Origin: a virus
Length of the DNA: 34,472 bases
Strand: one strand, 5' to 3'
Virus record (IMG/VR): IMGVR_UViG_3300030090_001105
Location: 1-34,472 of that record
The position numbers and the translations under genes were made by a program. The notes under the pieces are model-generated. The model did no database searches, had not been told where the DNA came from, and saw nothing but the letters and a program-made list of their open reading frames with translations. Of this stretch, positions 17,692 to 22,399 are shown one piece after another (the stretch's first letter is position 1; every line of letters begins with the position of its first letter).

Positions 17692-17930
17692 GAAAAAAGA
17701 CTTGGAACAAGACTAAAAACAGGGTCTTTGTCTGTGGGTATTGTTTTATTTGTAATAAAGAGTTGTTGAATACTATGGGTGGATGGATTATAAACGGAGA
17801 GAAGAAATACTTTTGTCATGACGGAAGAGATGGAAGTTGTTTCGATAATTATTGTAACAATAAAGGAGAACAAAATGCCGGGACACAAAATGAAAAAGAA
17901 GCCTATGAAGAAAAAAGCAAAGAAGGCTAA
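17688..17930 (+). CDS. Cysteine-rich zinc-finger-like small protein
   Basis: An 80-residue protein from GTG 17688, which overlaps the previous stop. It has C-G-Y-C-F-I-C near residues 16-22 and then YFCHDGRDGSCFDNYC around residues 41-56, so two Cys clusters could hold one zinc ion in a ribbon- or treble-clef-like fold. Its last 18 codons overlap the next tiny gene in another frame. Zinc binding is inferred from spacing alone. Confidence 0.55.
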   Translation: MRKKTWNKTKNRVFVCGYCFICNKELLNTMGGWIINGEKKYFCHDGRDGSCFDNYCNNKGEQNAGTQNEKEAYEEKSKEG

Positions 17931-17964
17931 AAAGGCTAAAAAAGCAAAAATGAGAATGTACTAA
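17875..17964 (+). CDS. Tiny lysine-rich peptide (KKAKKA repeats), 29 residues
   Basis: The frame starts at ATG 17875 with a good ribosome binding site (AAAGGAGAA at 17862-17870). The product is MPGHKMKKKPMKKKAKKAKK followed by AKKAKMRMY: about half lysine, with an Ala-Lys-Lys repeat like the tails of linker histones. The stop overlaps the next start exactly as TAATG. Composition predicts non-specific nucleic acid binding; being so short it could also be noise, but the ribosome site and the overlap support it. Confidence 0.55.
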   Translation: MPGHKMKKKPMKKKAKKAKKAKKAKMRMY

Positions 17965-18104
17965 TGCCGGGTAAAGGTAAAAAAAAGTACACAGCAAAGC
18001 AAATGAAGATTGCTAGAGTAGCGTTCCCAAGGGATAGCATTACAGCAGCAGACTTTAGAGCTTTGAGAAAAGGCAAAAAAAGAAATGCCAAGAAAAAAGC
18101 GTAA
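17964..18104 (+). CDS. Tiny basic protein, 46 residues (MPGKGKKKYTAKQMKIA)
   Basis: This product begins MPGKGKKKYTAKQMKIARVA, contains DSITAADFRALRKGKK and ends NAKKKA. The start is shared with the previous stop (TAATG), and the end overlaps the next gene by 20 bases. The first residues MPG echo those of the previous peptide, hinting at paralogy. The central DxIT-xADF-xAL segment reads like a short ordered helix. Function unknown. Confidence 0.55.
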   Translation: MPGKGKKKYTAKQMKIARVAFPRDSITAADFRALRKGKKRNAKKKA

Positions 18105-18273
18105 ATCAACAGTCAATAAGTCGGGTAACTATACAAAACCCGGCTTACGAAAAAGAATATTCCAAAGAATATTACGAGCTAATGTTCAAGGAACGGCTGC
18201 TGGTAAGTGGAGTGCAAGAAAAGCTCAACTACTAGCAAAGCGATATAAAGCTGCTGGAGGAGGTTATCGATGA
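18085..18273 (+). CDS. Basic small protein with GKWSARKAQLLAKRYK motif
   Basis: A 62-residue protein: MPRKKRKSTVNKSGNYTKPG, then LRKRIFQRILRAN and a conserved-looking GTAAGKWSARKAQLLAKRYK ending AAGGGYR. The block (G-x-W-SARKAQLLAKxYK-xxGGGY) is frequent in small proteins of marine phages and some giant viruses, always without known function. The start lies 20 bases before the previous stop; the stop overlaps the next start as ATGA. Confidence 0.68.
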   Translation: MPRKKRKSTVNKSGNYTKPGLRKRIFQRILRANVQGTAAGKWSARKAQLLAKRYKAAGGGYR

Positions 18274-18335
18274 GAAAGATAAAAAAATTATGGAACAAGT
18301 TTGTCGCTTGGTTGTTTAGTGGCTATGACAAATAA
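18270..18335 (+). CDS. Micro-protein of 21 residues, amphipathic
   Basis: From ATG 18270 (overlapping the previous stop) the frame gives MRKIKKLWNKFVAWLFSGYD plus K. The ribosome binding site is among the strongest in the genome: GGAGGAGG at 18256-18263, 6 bases upstream. The peptide is a basic, Trp-rich amphipathic helix that could bind membrane. It overlaps the next gene by 11 bases. The alternative is that the site only serves the next gene through coupling. Confidence 0.5.
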   Translation: MRKIKKLWNKFVAWLFSGYDK

Positions 18336-18474
18336 AACAATCAAACCGCCTAAAGGTTTTCACTGGATGAAAAAAGGTTCTATTTACAAACTTATGAAAG
18401 GTGCTTATAAACCACACAAAGGAGCTGTGCGTGTAGCTAAATTTGCTGTGCAGAAAAGACATGGCTCTAACTAG
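18325..18474 (+). CDS. Small basic protein, PPKGFHWMKKG type
   Basis: The 49-residue product runs MTNKTIKPPKGFHWMKKGSI, YKLMKGAYKPHKGAVRVAKF and AVQKRHGSN. The PPKGFHWMKKG-x-YKLMK and PHKGA-xx-AKF-VQK-H elements are a recurrent motif of tiny marine phage proteins, as far as I recall. It overlaps the 21-residue gene at its start and the next basic gene at its end (14 bases). Function is unknown; the charge suggests nucleic acid binding. Confidence 0.62.
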   Translation: MTNKTIKPPKGFHWMKKGSIYKLMKGAYKPHKGAVRVAKFAVQKRHGSN

Positions 18475-18709
18475 AAGACAAAGGAGTTTAAAAGCATGGT
18501 CAAGACAGAAATGGCGAACCAAGTCTGGAAAAAAATCAAGTGTTACTGGCGAAAGATATTTGCCAAGTGCAGCGATAAGAGCCTTATCTCCAGCAGAGTA
18601 TGCTGCTACGACAAGAGAGAAGCGTAAAGCTAAAAGACAAGGCAAACAATTTAGTAAGCAACCTAAAAGGATTGCTGCTAAAGTTAGAAAGTACAGAAGA
18701 TTTAGCTAA
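18461..18709 (+). CDS. Basic protein, SLKAWSRQKWRTKSGK type
   Basis: The start chosen is ATG 18461 (MALTRRQRSLKAW), because related proteins begin near the SLKxW block; a start at 18443 would add six residues from the overlap. The 82-residue product has SLKAWSRQKWRTKSGKKSS, ERYLPSAAIRALSPAEYAAT and KRQGKQFSKQPKRIA. This organisation recurs in marine phages and related bacteria with unknown function. It ends the late operon, and its last bases overlap the last gene of the opposing operon. Confidence 0.7.
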   Translation: MALTRRQRSLKAWSRQKWRTKSGKKSSVTGERYLPSAAIRALSPAEYAATTREKRKAKRQGKQFSKQPKRIAAKVRKYRRFS

Positions 18710-18824
18710 TCAATTCTATAAATTCAATAATCACAATTAGAGCTAACAAGATTGCAAGAATGGAATGATAAATATTCCATAGCAACCATTGTTTATTTTT
18801 TGAACTCTTCTTTGATCTCTTCAT
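18702..18824 (-). CDS. Small membrane protein overlapping the DnaA-like gene
   Basis: On the minus strand an ATG at 18824 follows GGGAGGAAT and gives MKRSKKSSKNKQWLLWNIYH, then a hydrophobic helix SILAILLALIVIIEFIELIS (40 residues in all). A basic N-terminus followed by one membrane segment suggests a real inner-membrane peptide. It shares 32 bases with the 3' end of the DnaA-like gene in another frame and 8 bases with the convergent late operon. A longer frame from 18929 would add a segment that only shadows the DnaA-like gene. Confidence 0.45.
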   Translation of the reverse strand: MKRSKKSSKNKQWLLWNIYHSILAILLALIVIIEFIELIS

Positions 18825-19305
18825 ATTCCTCCCATATTCTAAAACCTTCGGTCCAAAGCTGTCTTTTATAAAACTTATTACGAAGATGATGTATGACTGT
18901 TGTATGATCTTTACCACCCATAAGCTCACCTATCCTTGGTAAAGATATATTCATTAGTTCCCTTAACAAAACAAAACATAATGATCGAGCTGAAGACACA
19001 GCTCTAGTTCTACAAGGTGAGAATATTTCTGTTCTAGTTATATCTGTTTTATCTGCAACTAGATTTATTAATTTTGATACATCACTTAATTTAGGATGAT
19101 GATTATTTTTTTTATCTTTTGTCTTGACTAATTTTTCTCTAAAATTATATGCTTGTCTTTTTACTTTTTCTTCATGATGTTGCTTGGCTAATCGATAGCC
19201 TGTCTTAAAACCTATTCGATAAATGAATAATTGATTTGTGTTGTTTTCATAGCCATTTGTTTTTAATTTTTTTTTAATATCTGAAAGTTGTTTAATTAAG
19301 AGCAT
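18793..19305 (-). CDS. Free-standing DnaA domain IV-like protein
   Basis: A 170-residue protein. The C-terminal part carries the DnaA domain IV signature: RTRAVSSARSLCFVLLRELM, NISLPRIGELMGGKDHTTVI and HHLRNKF, with the GG(K/R)DHTTV-hairpin that contacts the DnaA box. No AAA+ ATPase domain (Walker A or B) is present. The N-terminal 90 residues are Lys-rich and unlike DnaA. It could bind DnaA boxes on host or phage DNA, either recruiting or competing with host DnaA. It is near the 3' end of the leftward recombination operon. Confidence 0.87.
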   Translation of the reverse strand: MLLIKQLSDIKKKLKTNGYENNTNQLFIYRIGFKTGYRLAKQHHEEKVKRQAYNFREKLVKTKDKKNNHHPKLSDVSKLINLVADKTDITRTEIFSPCRTRAVSSARSLCFVLLRELMNISLPRIGELMGGKDHTTVIHHLRNKFYKRQLWTEGFRIWEEYEEIKEEFKK

Positions 19306-19346
19306 ACGACCCCTATCCCTTTTGTTGTTTTTTCATGTCTTAATGC

Positions 19347-19505
19347 TTATCGCATTAAAAGTTCTTTAACTCTTTCGACTTTCCACATTAACCTAAAGCT
19401 ATCTTTTTCATATTTATTAGCTTTAAATTTGTGTTCGAGATACTTATCATGTTTCTTTTGTTGTAAGTCTCTCAACCTCTGAAGTCGATGTTTTAGTTTT
19501 TCCAT
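19347..19505 (-). CDS. Small charged helical protein, 52 residues
   Basis: The frame from ATG 19505 reads MEKLKHRLQRLRDLQQKKHD, KYLEHKFKANKYEKDSFRLM and WKVERVKELLMR. A textbook AAAGGAG ribosome binding site lies about 5 bases upstream. The product is an almost continuous amphipathic helix. It overlaps the upstream gene by 59 bases. Function is unknown, but the coupling places it with the recombination and replication genes. Confidence 0.6.
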   Translation of the reverse strand: MEKLKHRLQRLRDLQQKKHDKYLEHKFKANKYEKDSFRLMWKVERVKELLMR

Positions 19506-19662
19506 CGTTCTCCTTTTTTACTTTGGTAAAGTCAAATCTCACATCACTGACTTTACATTCTACAAACTTTCCTTTCTCATTGGGGTTTGCAGCTTTCTCG
19601 ACATCATCAAATAGTTCTATATATGTAAAACTACAAGTTCCTTGTCGTTCCCTTTTATACAC
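19447..19662 (-). CDS. Small hypothetical protein, GTG start
   Basis: A 71-residue product from GTG at 19662, three bases after the upstream stop codon begins (TAAGTG). It contains TCSFTYIELFDDVEKAAN, EKGKFVECKVSDVRFDFTKV and a Thr/Ser/Lys-rich tail. The middle has two predicted beta strands; the tail, which overlaps the next gene, looks disordered. No family is recognised. Its position suggests an early or recombination-associated function. Confidence 0.55.
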   Translation of the reverse strand: MYKRERQGTCSFTYIELFDDVEKAANPNEKGKFVECKVSDVRFDFTKVKKENDGKTKTSTSEVERLTTKET

Positions 19663-19950
19663 TTATCTATCCTCTTTGTCTAGGGTTGATTTGTGTAATT
19701 CTTTTGCGATTTTTGTATAGACTTGTAGATCATCGTAGCTATCAGCTTTGTAAGGTCGAAGTGTTCTAATTAATTTTAGACCCATCATAATTTTAGCTGC
19801 TTCGTGATCTTCTAGGTCATCTTTAAGTTTGTCTTGCAAGATAACGCTAAACATTACTGCTAATAATCTAAAGTTTTCTTTGTAATCCCCGTATTGTTTG
19901 GCTCGGTCTTCGAATATTTTTTTTAATCTTTTCTCGTCAATATCATTCAT
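19663..19950 (-). CDS. DUF6378-like small protein
   Basis: A 95-residue protein. The pattern RAKQYGDYKENFRLLAVMFS, ILQDKLKDDLEDHEAAKIMM and KLIRTLRPYKADSYDDLQVY matches a common phage domain of unknown function (the YGD-x-x-ENF, then M-x-LK-x-x-R, then DS-xxD-xxGY type, DUF6378 from memory). All helices are conserved in order, and the length is usual. It is preceded by a structured 77-nt stretch and lacks an evident ribosome binding site, which may mean its translation is controlled by that structure. Confidence 0.72.
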   Translation of the reverse strand: MNDIDEKRLKKIFEDRAKQYGDYKENFRLLAVMFSVILQDKLKDDLEDHEAAKIMMGLKLIRTLRPYKADSYDDLQVYTKIAKELHKSTLDKEDR

Positions 19951-19962
19951 AAAATGTTAGGC

Positions 19963-20039
19963 GACTAGGCAGAGAAAAACAACTAATGATCCGAAAGAGG
20001 TAATTGAAAGGGAAACCTCCAAGAAAACTCCGCCTAGTC
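19963..20039 (-). ncRNA. Structured RNA element in the recombination operon (12-bp stem)
   Basis: The minus-strand transcript can form a long-range stem: GACTAGGCGGAG (20039-20028) pairs with CTCTGCCTAGTC (19974-19963), 12 pairs including one G-U. On the plus strand the same position would be an A-C mismatch, so the fold favours minus-strand RNA, matching the leftward operon. Inside the 53-nt loop GAGGT (20019-20015) can pair with ACCTC (20001-19997). It fills most of the largest gap of the operon (19951-20049), just before a gene without a ribosome binding site. It could be a regulatory element or a processing site; it matches no family I recognise. Confidence 0.55.
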
Positions 20040-20049
20040 TCGTTCAAAT

Positions 20050-20316
20050 TTAAACTCTTACACCTGTACCATATTGCGGCTTTGGTGCAAAGTTCTTTTT
20101 TTGACCACCTTTAGGGTGTTCTATTTTAAGATTACCCTGCTGTGGATTTCTCGGACTACTTGGAAAAAAGGTAAGATCGTATGTCCCCGCAGGGATTACA
20201 ATATCTTCTTTTAAATTAAAGTTTTTCCATGTATGTGTCGGTCCATTATCAGATACATTTTCTTGTTTATATACATTAAAATATATAGCTGGTTCTGGTT
20301 TTCCACCTTTCATCAT
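20050..20316 (-). CDS. Hypothetical protein after the annealing protein
   Basis: An 88-residue product with a beta-rich core (PAIYFNVYKQENVSDNG, then LKEDIVIPAGTYDLTFFPSS) and a disordered Gly/Lys/Pro-rich tail (KGGQKKNFAPKPQYGTG). The design of a small beta domain with a flexible tail, next to a nuclease and an annealing protein, is compatible with a single-strand DNA-binding helper, but no OB-fold signature is clear. It overlaps the upstream gene by 4 bases. Confidence 0.6.
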   Translation of the reverse strand: MMKGGKPEPAIYFNVYKQENVSDNGPTHTWKNFNLKEDIVIPAGTYDLTFFPSSPRNPQQGNLKIEHPKGGQKKNFAPKPQYGTGVRV

Positions 20317-20900
20317 GATATTACTCCTTCATTTTCTAACATAGATTTCTTTTCAACCACCTTTTGCATAAGATTTGAATATCCATCATAGTTTGTTTGC
20401 TTATATTCTACTAACCAATCTTTGAATTGTCTCGACATCAAATCTTCAAGACGAGTAAGGTGTGGTGCAGATAGAATTTTATTTATAACCGCCTCTTCAT
20501 TCAATGGCTTGATGTTCCCCTCTAATTGGAGAAAGGTATGTTCTTCTTTGCTAGTTATATCTTCCTCAAGCAAACCAAAGAATGAGAGGCAACGAGCTAT
20601 CGCAAATGTTTCAGCAGCTTGAAGACCAGATATAAACACCGGTTCATATTGGTTCTTTTGGCTGCTATGTGCAGTTCGCTTTAACTCGCCTTTGTAGTAA
20701 AGTTCAGCTCTAACTATGTAGATGTCTTTGTGGCTGTCAACGAGGGAGGTTTTGATGGCTACATCTTCATCTCCGGCAACAGCTTTTATTTGACCCCACG
20801 CAGATAATTTTAACCTATTCGTTTTGCTATCTGTGTATAAGCCTTCTTTCCTACAAATCTTTTTATATTCTTCTAATTTATTTTTTAATGTATGTTCCAT
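20313..20900 (-). CDS. Single-strand annealing protein, ERF/Rad52-like
   Basis: A 195-residue protein. The region LKLSAWGQIKAVAGDEDVAI, YIVRAELYYKGELKRTAHSS and AAETFAIARCLSFFGL resembles the ERF/Rad52-type core: a beta-hairpin block followed by the A-E-T-x-A-I-x-R-x-L-x-F-x-G helix. The C-terminal part is charged and less conserved. Such proteins bind ssDNA ends and anneal complementary strands together with an exonuclease, which is encoded directly upstream (16-bp overlap). It probably supports genome replication and recombination. Confidence 0.75.
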   Translation of the reverse strand: MEHTLKNKLEEYKKICRKEGLYTDSKTNRLKLSAWGQIKAVAGDEDVAIKTSLVDSHKDIYIVRAELYYKGELKRTAHSSQKNQYEPVFISGLQAAETFAIARCLSFFGLLEEDITSKEEHTFLQLEGNIKPLNEEAVINKILSAPHLTRLEDLMSRQFKDWLVEYKQTNYDGYSNLMQKVVEKKSMLENEGVIS

Positions 20901-21520
20901 AGTTCCCTTGCTAGTTTTTTTTGTTTAGTTGTTAGATCAGAATAGTACCAGTGATCCAAATCTGGTTGCTCGACATATTGTGCCATAACTCTTCCATCAC
21001 CATTACTTATGTCTAACAAATTCTGTATTACTTTTGCTTTCTCAATCATGTTATTAAAGTTTTTATCTAAATCTTGTCTTGAAGGTTTGAAAACTTTGTA
21101 ACCTTCAGAGTTTGCATATACTAAATAAAAATCTTTTTTAGTTTCTCTTTCATACACAGATGTTTGAGCAAGATTATGGGGTCTTGGTTGTTCAGGTAGT
21201 TTTTGAACAGATACTGAATAACCTTTTTTTGTTTTTCTAAATTCAGGCGGTAAAATTTTAAGTTCCATACCCTTTGTATTACTTTCAAAGTCTATCCTAC
21301 CTATGATTGGTAAAAATAAATCAATGTGTTTTAGATTTACATATCTTTCACATTGCACATCTTCATCACCAAATATTTCTTCTAATGCTTTTAAGACTTG
21401 TTTTGTAGTTGGTAAGATATATTCTTTCATTGCTTCTCTGCAATGTTTATCTTTCTCGTCTTTGATACCTTCTTTATTTAGTTCTTGTAGTTGTTTTTCT
21501 ATTATTGTTTCTATACTCAT
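20885..21520 (-). CDS. PD-(D/E)XK exonuclease, catalytic part
   Basis: A 211-residue protein with the nuclease core IGRIDFES (Asp) then KGMELKILP (E-x-K), and a following SVQKLPEQPRPHNLAQTSVY segment with the Q-x-x-Y that marks RecB-type nucleases. The N-terminal 75 residues are helical. Cas4/RecB-like enzymes usually have an additional N-terminal domain; that domain seems encoded just upstream in a different frame. Together with the annealing protein it would form a recombination pair like lambda Exo and Beta. Its ATG directly follows an in-frame TAA. Confidence 0.78.
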   Translation of the reverse strand: MSIETIIEKQLQELNKEGIKDEKDKHCREAMKEYILPTTKQVLKALEEIFGDEDVQCERYVNLKHIDLFLPIIGRIDFESNTKGMELKILPPEFRKTKKGYSVSVQKLPEQPRPHNLAQTSVYERETKKDFYLVYANSEGYKVFKPSRQDLDKNFNNMIEKAKVIQNLLDISNGDGRVMAQYVEQPDLDHWYYSDLTTKQKKLARELWNIH

Positions 21521-21779
21521 TTATTTGCTTTCCAAATGTTCCGTCTTCTTTTTTTACAAAAAGATATTTACCAAACATTTTTTGAGCTACATTATTTACA
21601 GCAGAACCAAAGTGAAGTTTATAACCCTTTACTTGTTTTCTTCTTTCTTTTTGGTTCACCATTACATAGTCAATTATATATTTTGCTACAGGCGAAGATA
21701 GTTGGGTAAAAGAAAAATGATCGTACCCCTCACCGCCTGATAGCTTTGATTTTATTACATTTACTTTTTTTATATCCAT
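21474..21779 (-). CDS. N-terminal part of the PD-(D/E)XK nuclease, separate frame
   Basis: A 101-residue product. Residues 20-70 read YDHFSFTQLSSPVAKYIIDY and KGYKLHFGSAVNNVAQKMFG, which is the usual beginning of RecB-like nucleases (S-x-L-S segment, then H/F-G-x-A-V-H/N). It lacks the catalytic D and ExK, which are in the next gene. The two frames overlap by 47 bases, offset by one. The last 15 codons (NEYRNNNRKTTTRTK) are low in information and look like overrun. This could be a split gene, a programmed +1 shift or an assembly error. Confidence 0.65.
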   Translation of the reverse strand: MDIKKVNVIKSKLSGGEGYDHFSFTQLSSPVAKYIIDYVMVNQKERRKQVKGYKLHFGSAVNNVAQKMFGKYLFVKKEDGTFGKQINEYRNNNRKTTTRTK

Positions 21780-21796
21780 TGTTTTTTTTACTTGCT

Positions 21797-21823
21797 TTTA
21801 TATCACAAAATGATATATGTCAA
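21797..21823 (-). promoter_or_regulatory. Leftward early promoter
   Basis: On the minus strand a perfect TTGACA (21823-21818) and TATAAA (21802-21797) are separated by 15 bases, slightly shorter than the ideal 17. It faces the leftward recombination operon whose first ATG is at 21779, giving a very short leader. The divergent Cro-like gene starts at 21831. The promoter overlaps a palindromic operator. Confidence 0.6.
21799..21817. promoter_or_regulatory. Palindromic operator candidate in the divergent promoter region
   Basis: TATATCA, five bases (CAAAA), then TGATATA forms a perfect 7-bp inverted repeat. It fills the space between the -35 and -10 of the leftward promoter, and it is upstream of the divergent Cro-like gene, so a bound dimer would block the promoter. 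A single copy is seen in this gap. Confidence 0.55.
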
Positions 21824-21830
21824 ATAAAAA

Positions 21831-22067
21831 ATGACTTTACAAGAATGGATAAAAAAAGAAGGTATATCAAACGCAGAAGCGGCTAGGCGGCTAGATGTCA
21901 GCAGCTTTAATCCTTCGACTAATATAGGTCGTTGGGTTAGTATTGATCCAAAATCATTTCGTATTCCCCACGAAGATAATATGTTAAAGATCATGCGGGG
22001 TACAAACAAAGAAGTACAACCGAATGACTTTTATGAGCATATCTGGAAAATCAATAAAAAAGTTTAA
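21831..22067 (+). CDS. Cro-like DNA-binding regulator
   Basis: A 78-residue protein with a Cro/CI-type helix-turn-helix: MTLQEWIKKEGISNAEAARR, LDVSSFNPSTNIGRWV and a later IPHEDNMLKIMRGTNKEV ending NDFYEHIW. The EWIKKEGISNAEAARRL block is the HTH start, and PxxxNMLKIM with VxPNDFY is common among small phage Cro proteins. It is divergent to the leftward operon with a palindromic operator between, so it probably represses that operon and perhaps itself. It has no protease or dimerisation domain of a CI repressor and no integrase is present, so lysogeny is unlikely. Confidence 0.8.
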   Translation: MTLQEWIKKEGISNAEAARRLDVSSFNPSTNIGRWVSIDPKSFRIPHEDNMLKIMRGTNKEVQPNDFYEHIWKINKKV

Positions 22068-22317
22068 GCGAGTTTTTATACACTGGATTGACATCGAGAG
22101 TTCTAGCGAATGGACTAATACTCTTGAGGGAAAAACCTATGCTCAAAATTGTTATAGTATTGGTTGGTTAGCTGTTAAGAATAAAGATAAGACTATCATA
22201 TTTTCATCATATAGTTTAGATAATGAAGGATTAATAAATGATTATGGCGATGTTACCTGCTATCCTAGTTCGGTCATTAAAAAAATTACCTATCTTAAAA
22301 ATGAAGAAGAAAAATAA
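22024..22317 (+). CDS. Hypothetical early protein (WIDIESSSEW type)
   Basis: A 97-residue protein; ATG at 22033 is an equally possible start. Its core VFIHWIDIESSSEWTN, SIGWLAVKNKDKTIIFSSYS and TCYPSSVIKKITYL is a recurring small phage protein type (V-HW-D-I-x-S-x-x-W ... T/S-x-GWL ... I-x-x-S ... I-P-x-x-V-I-x-I). It is beta-rich. It overlaps the Cro-like gene by 44 bases. Function is unknown. Confidence 0.65.
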   Translation: MTFMSISGKSIKKFKRVFIHWIDIESSSEWTNTLEGKTYAQNCYSIGWLAVKNKDKTIIFSSYSLDNEGLINDYGDVTCYPSSVIKKITYLKNEEEK

Positions 22318-22399
22318 AAAAAAGAAAAAGAAAAAAATATCAGGTTATTATTTTGATGGTAAGAAACTAATTGTTTTATATGAAACTAAAACTTCTTGA
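22301..22399 (+). CDS. Tiny lysine-rich peptide, 32 residues
   Basis: The frame from ATG 22301 gives MKKKNKKKKKKKISGYYFDG then KKLIVLYETKTS. It overlaps the previous gene's end and the methyltransferase start. SGYYFDGKKLIVLYE reads like a short beta hairpin. No clear ribosome binding site is seen, and the poly-Lys part comes from an A-rich tract, so confidence is low. Confidence 0.35.
   Translation: MKKKNKKKKKKKISGYYFDGKKLIVLYETKTS

Noticed and set aside
18760-18780. Inverted repeat ATGGAAT-N7-ATTCCAT as terminator between convergent operons
   Set aside because: The stem is AT-rich, no adjacent T tract follows on either strand, and it lies inside a minus-strand coding frame.
19976-19998. 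Hammerhead-ribozyme-like core on the plus strand (CTAATGATCCGAAAG)
   Set aside because: The core differs from CUGAUGA by one base, there is no stem II, and the stronger fold is on the opposite strand.
21303-21701. Plus-strand frame of 132 codons opposite the nuclease
   Set aside because: The composition (Phe, Ser, Tyr-rich) is that of a complement shadow; the opposite strand carries nuclease motifs.
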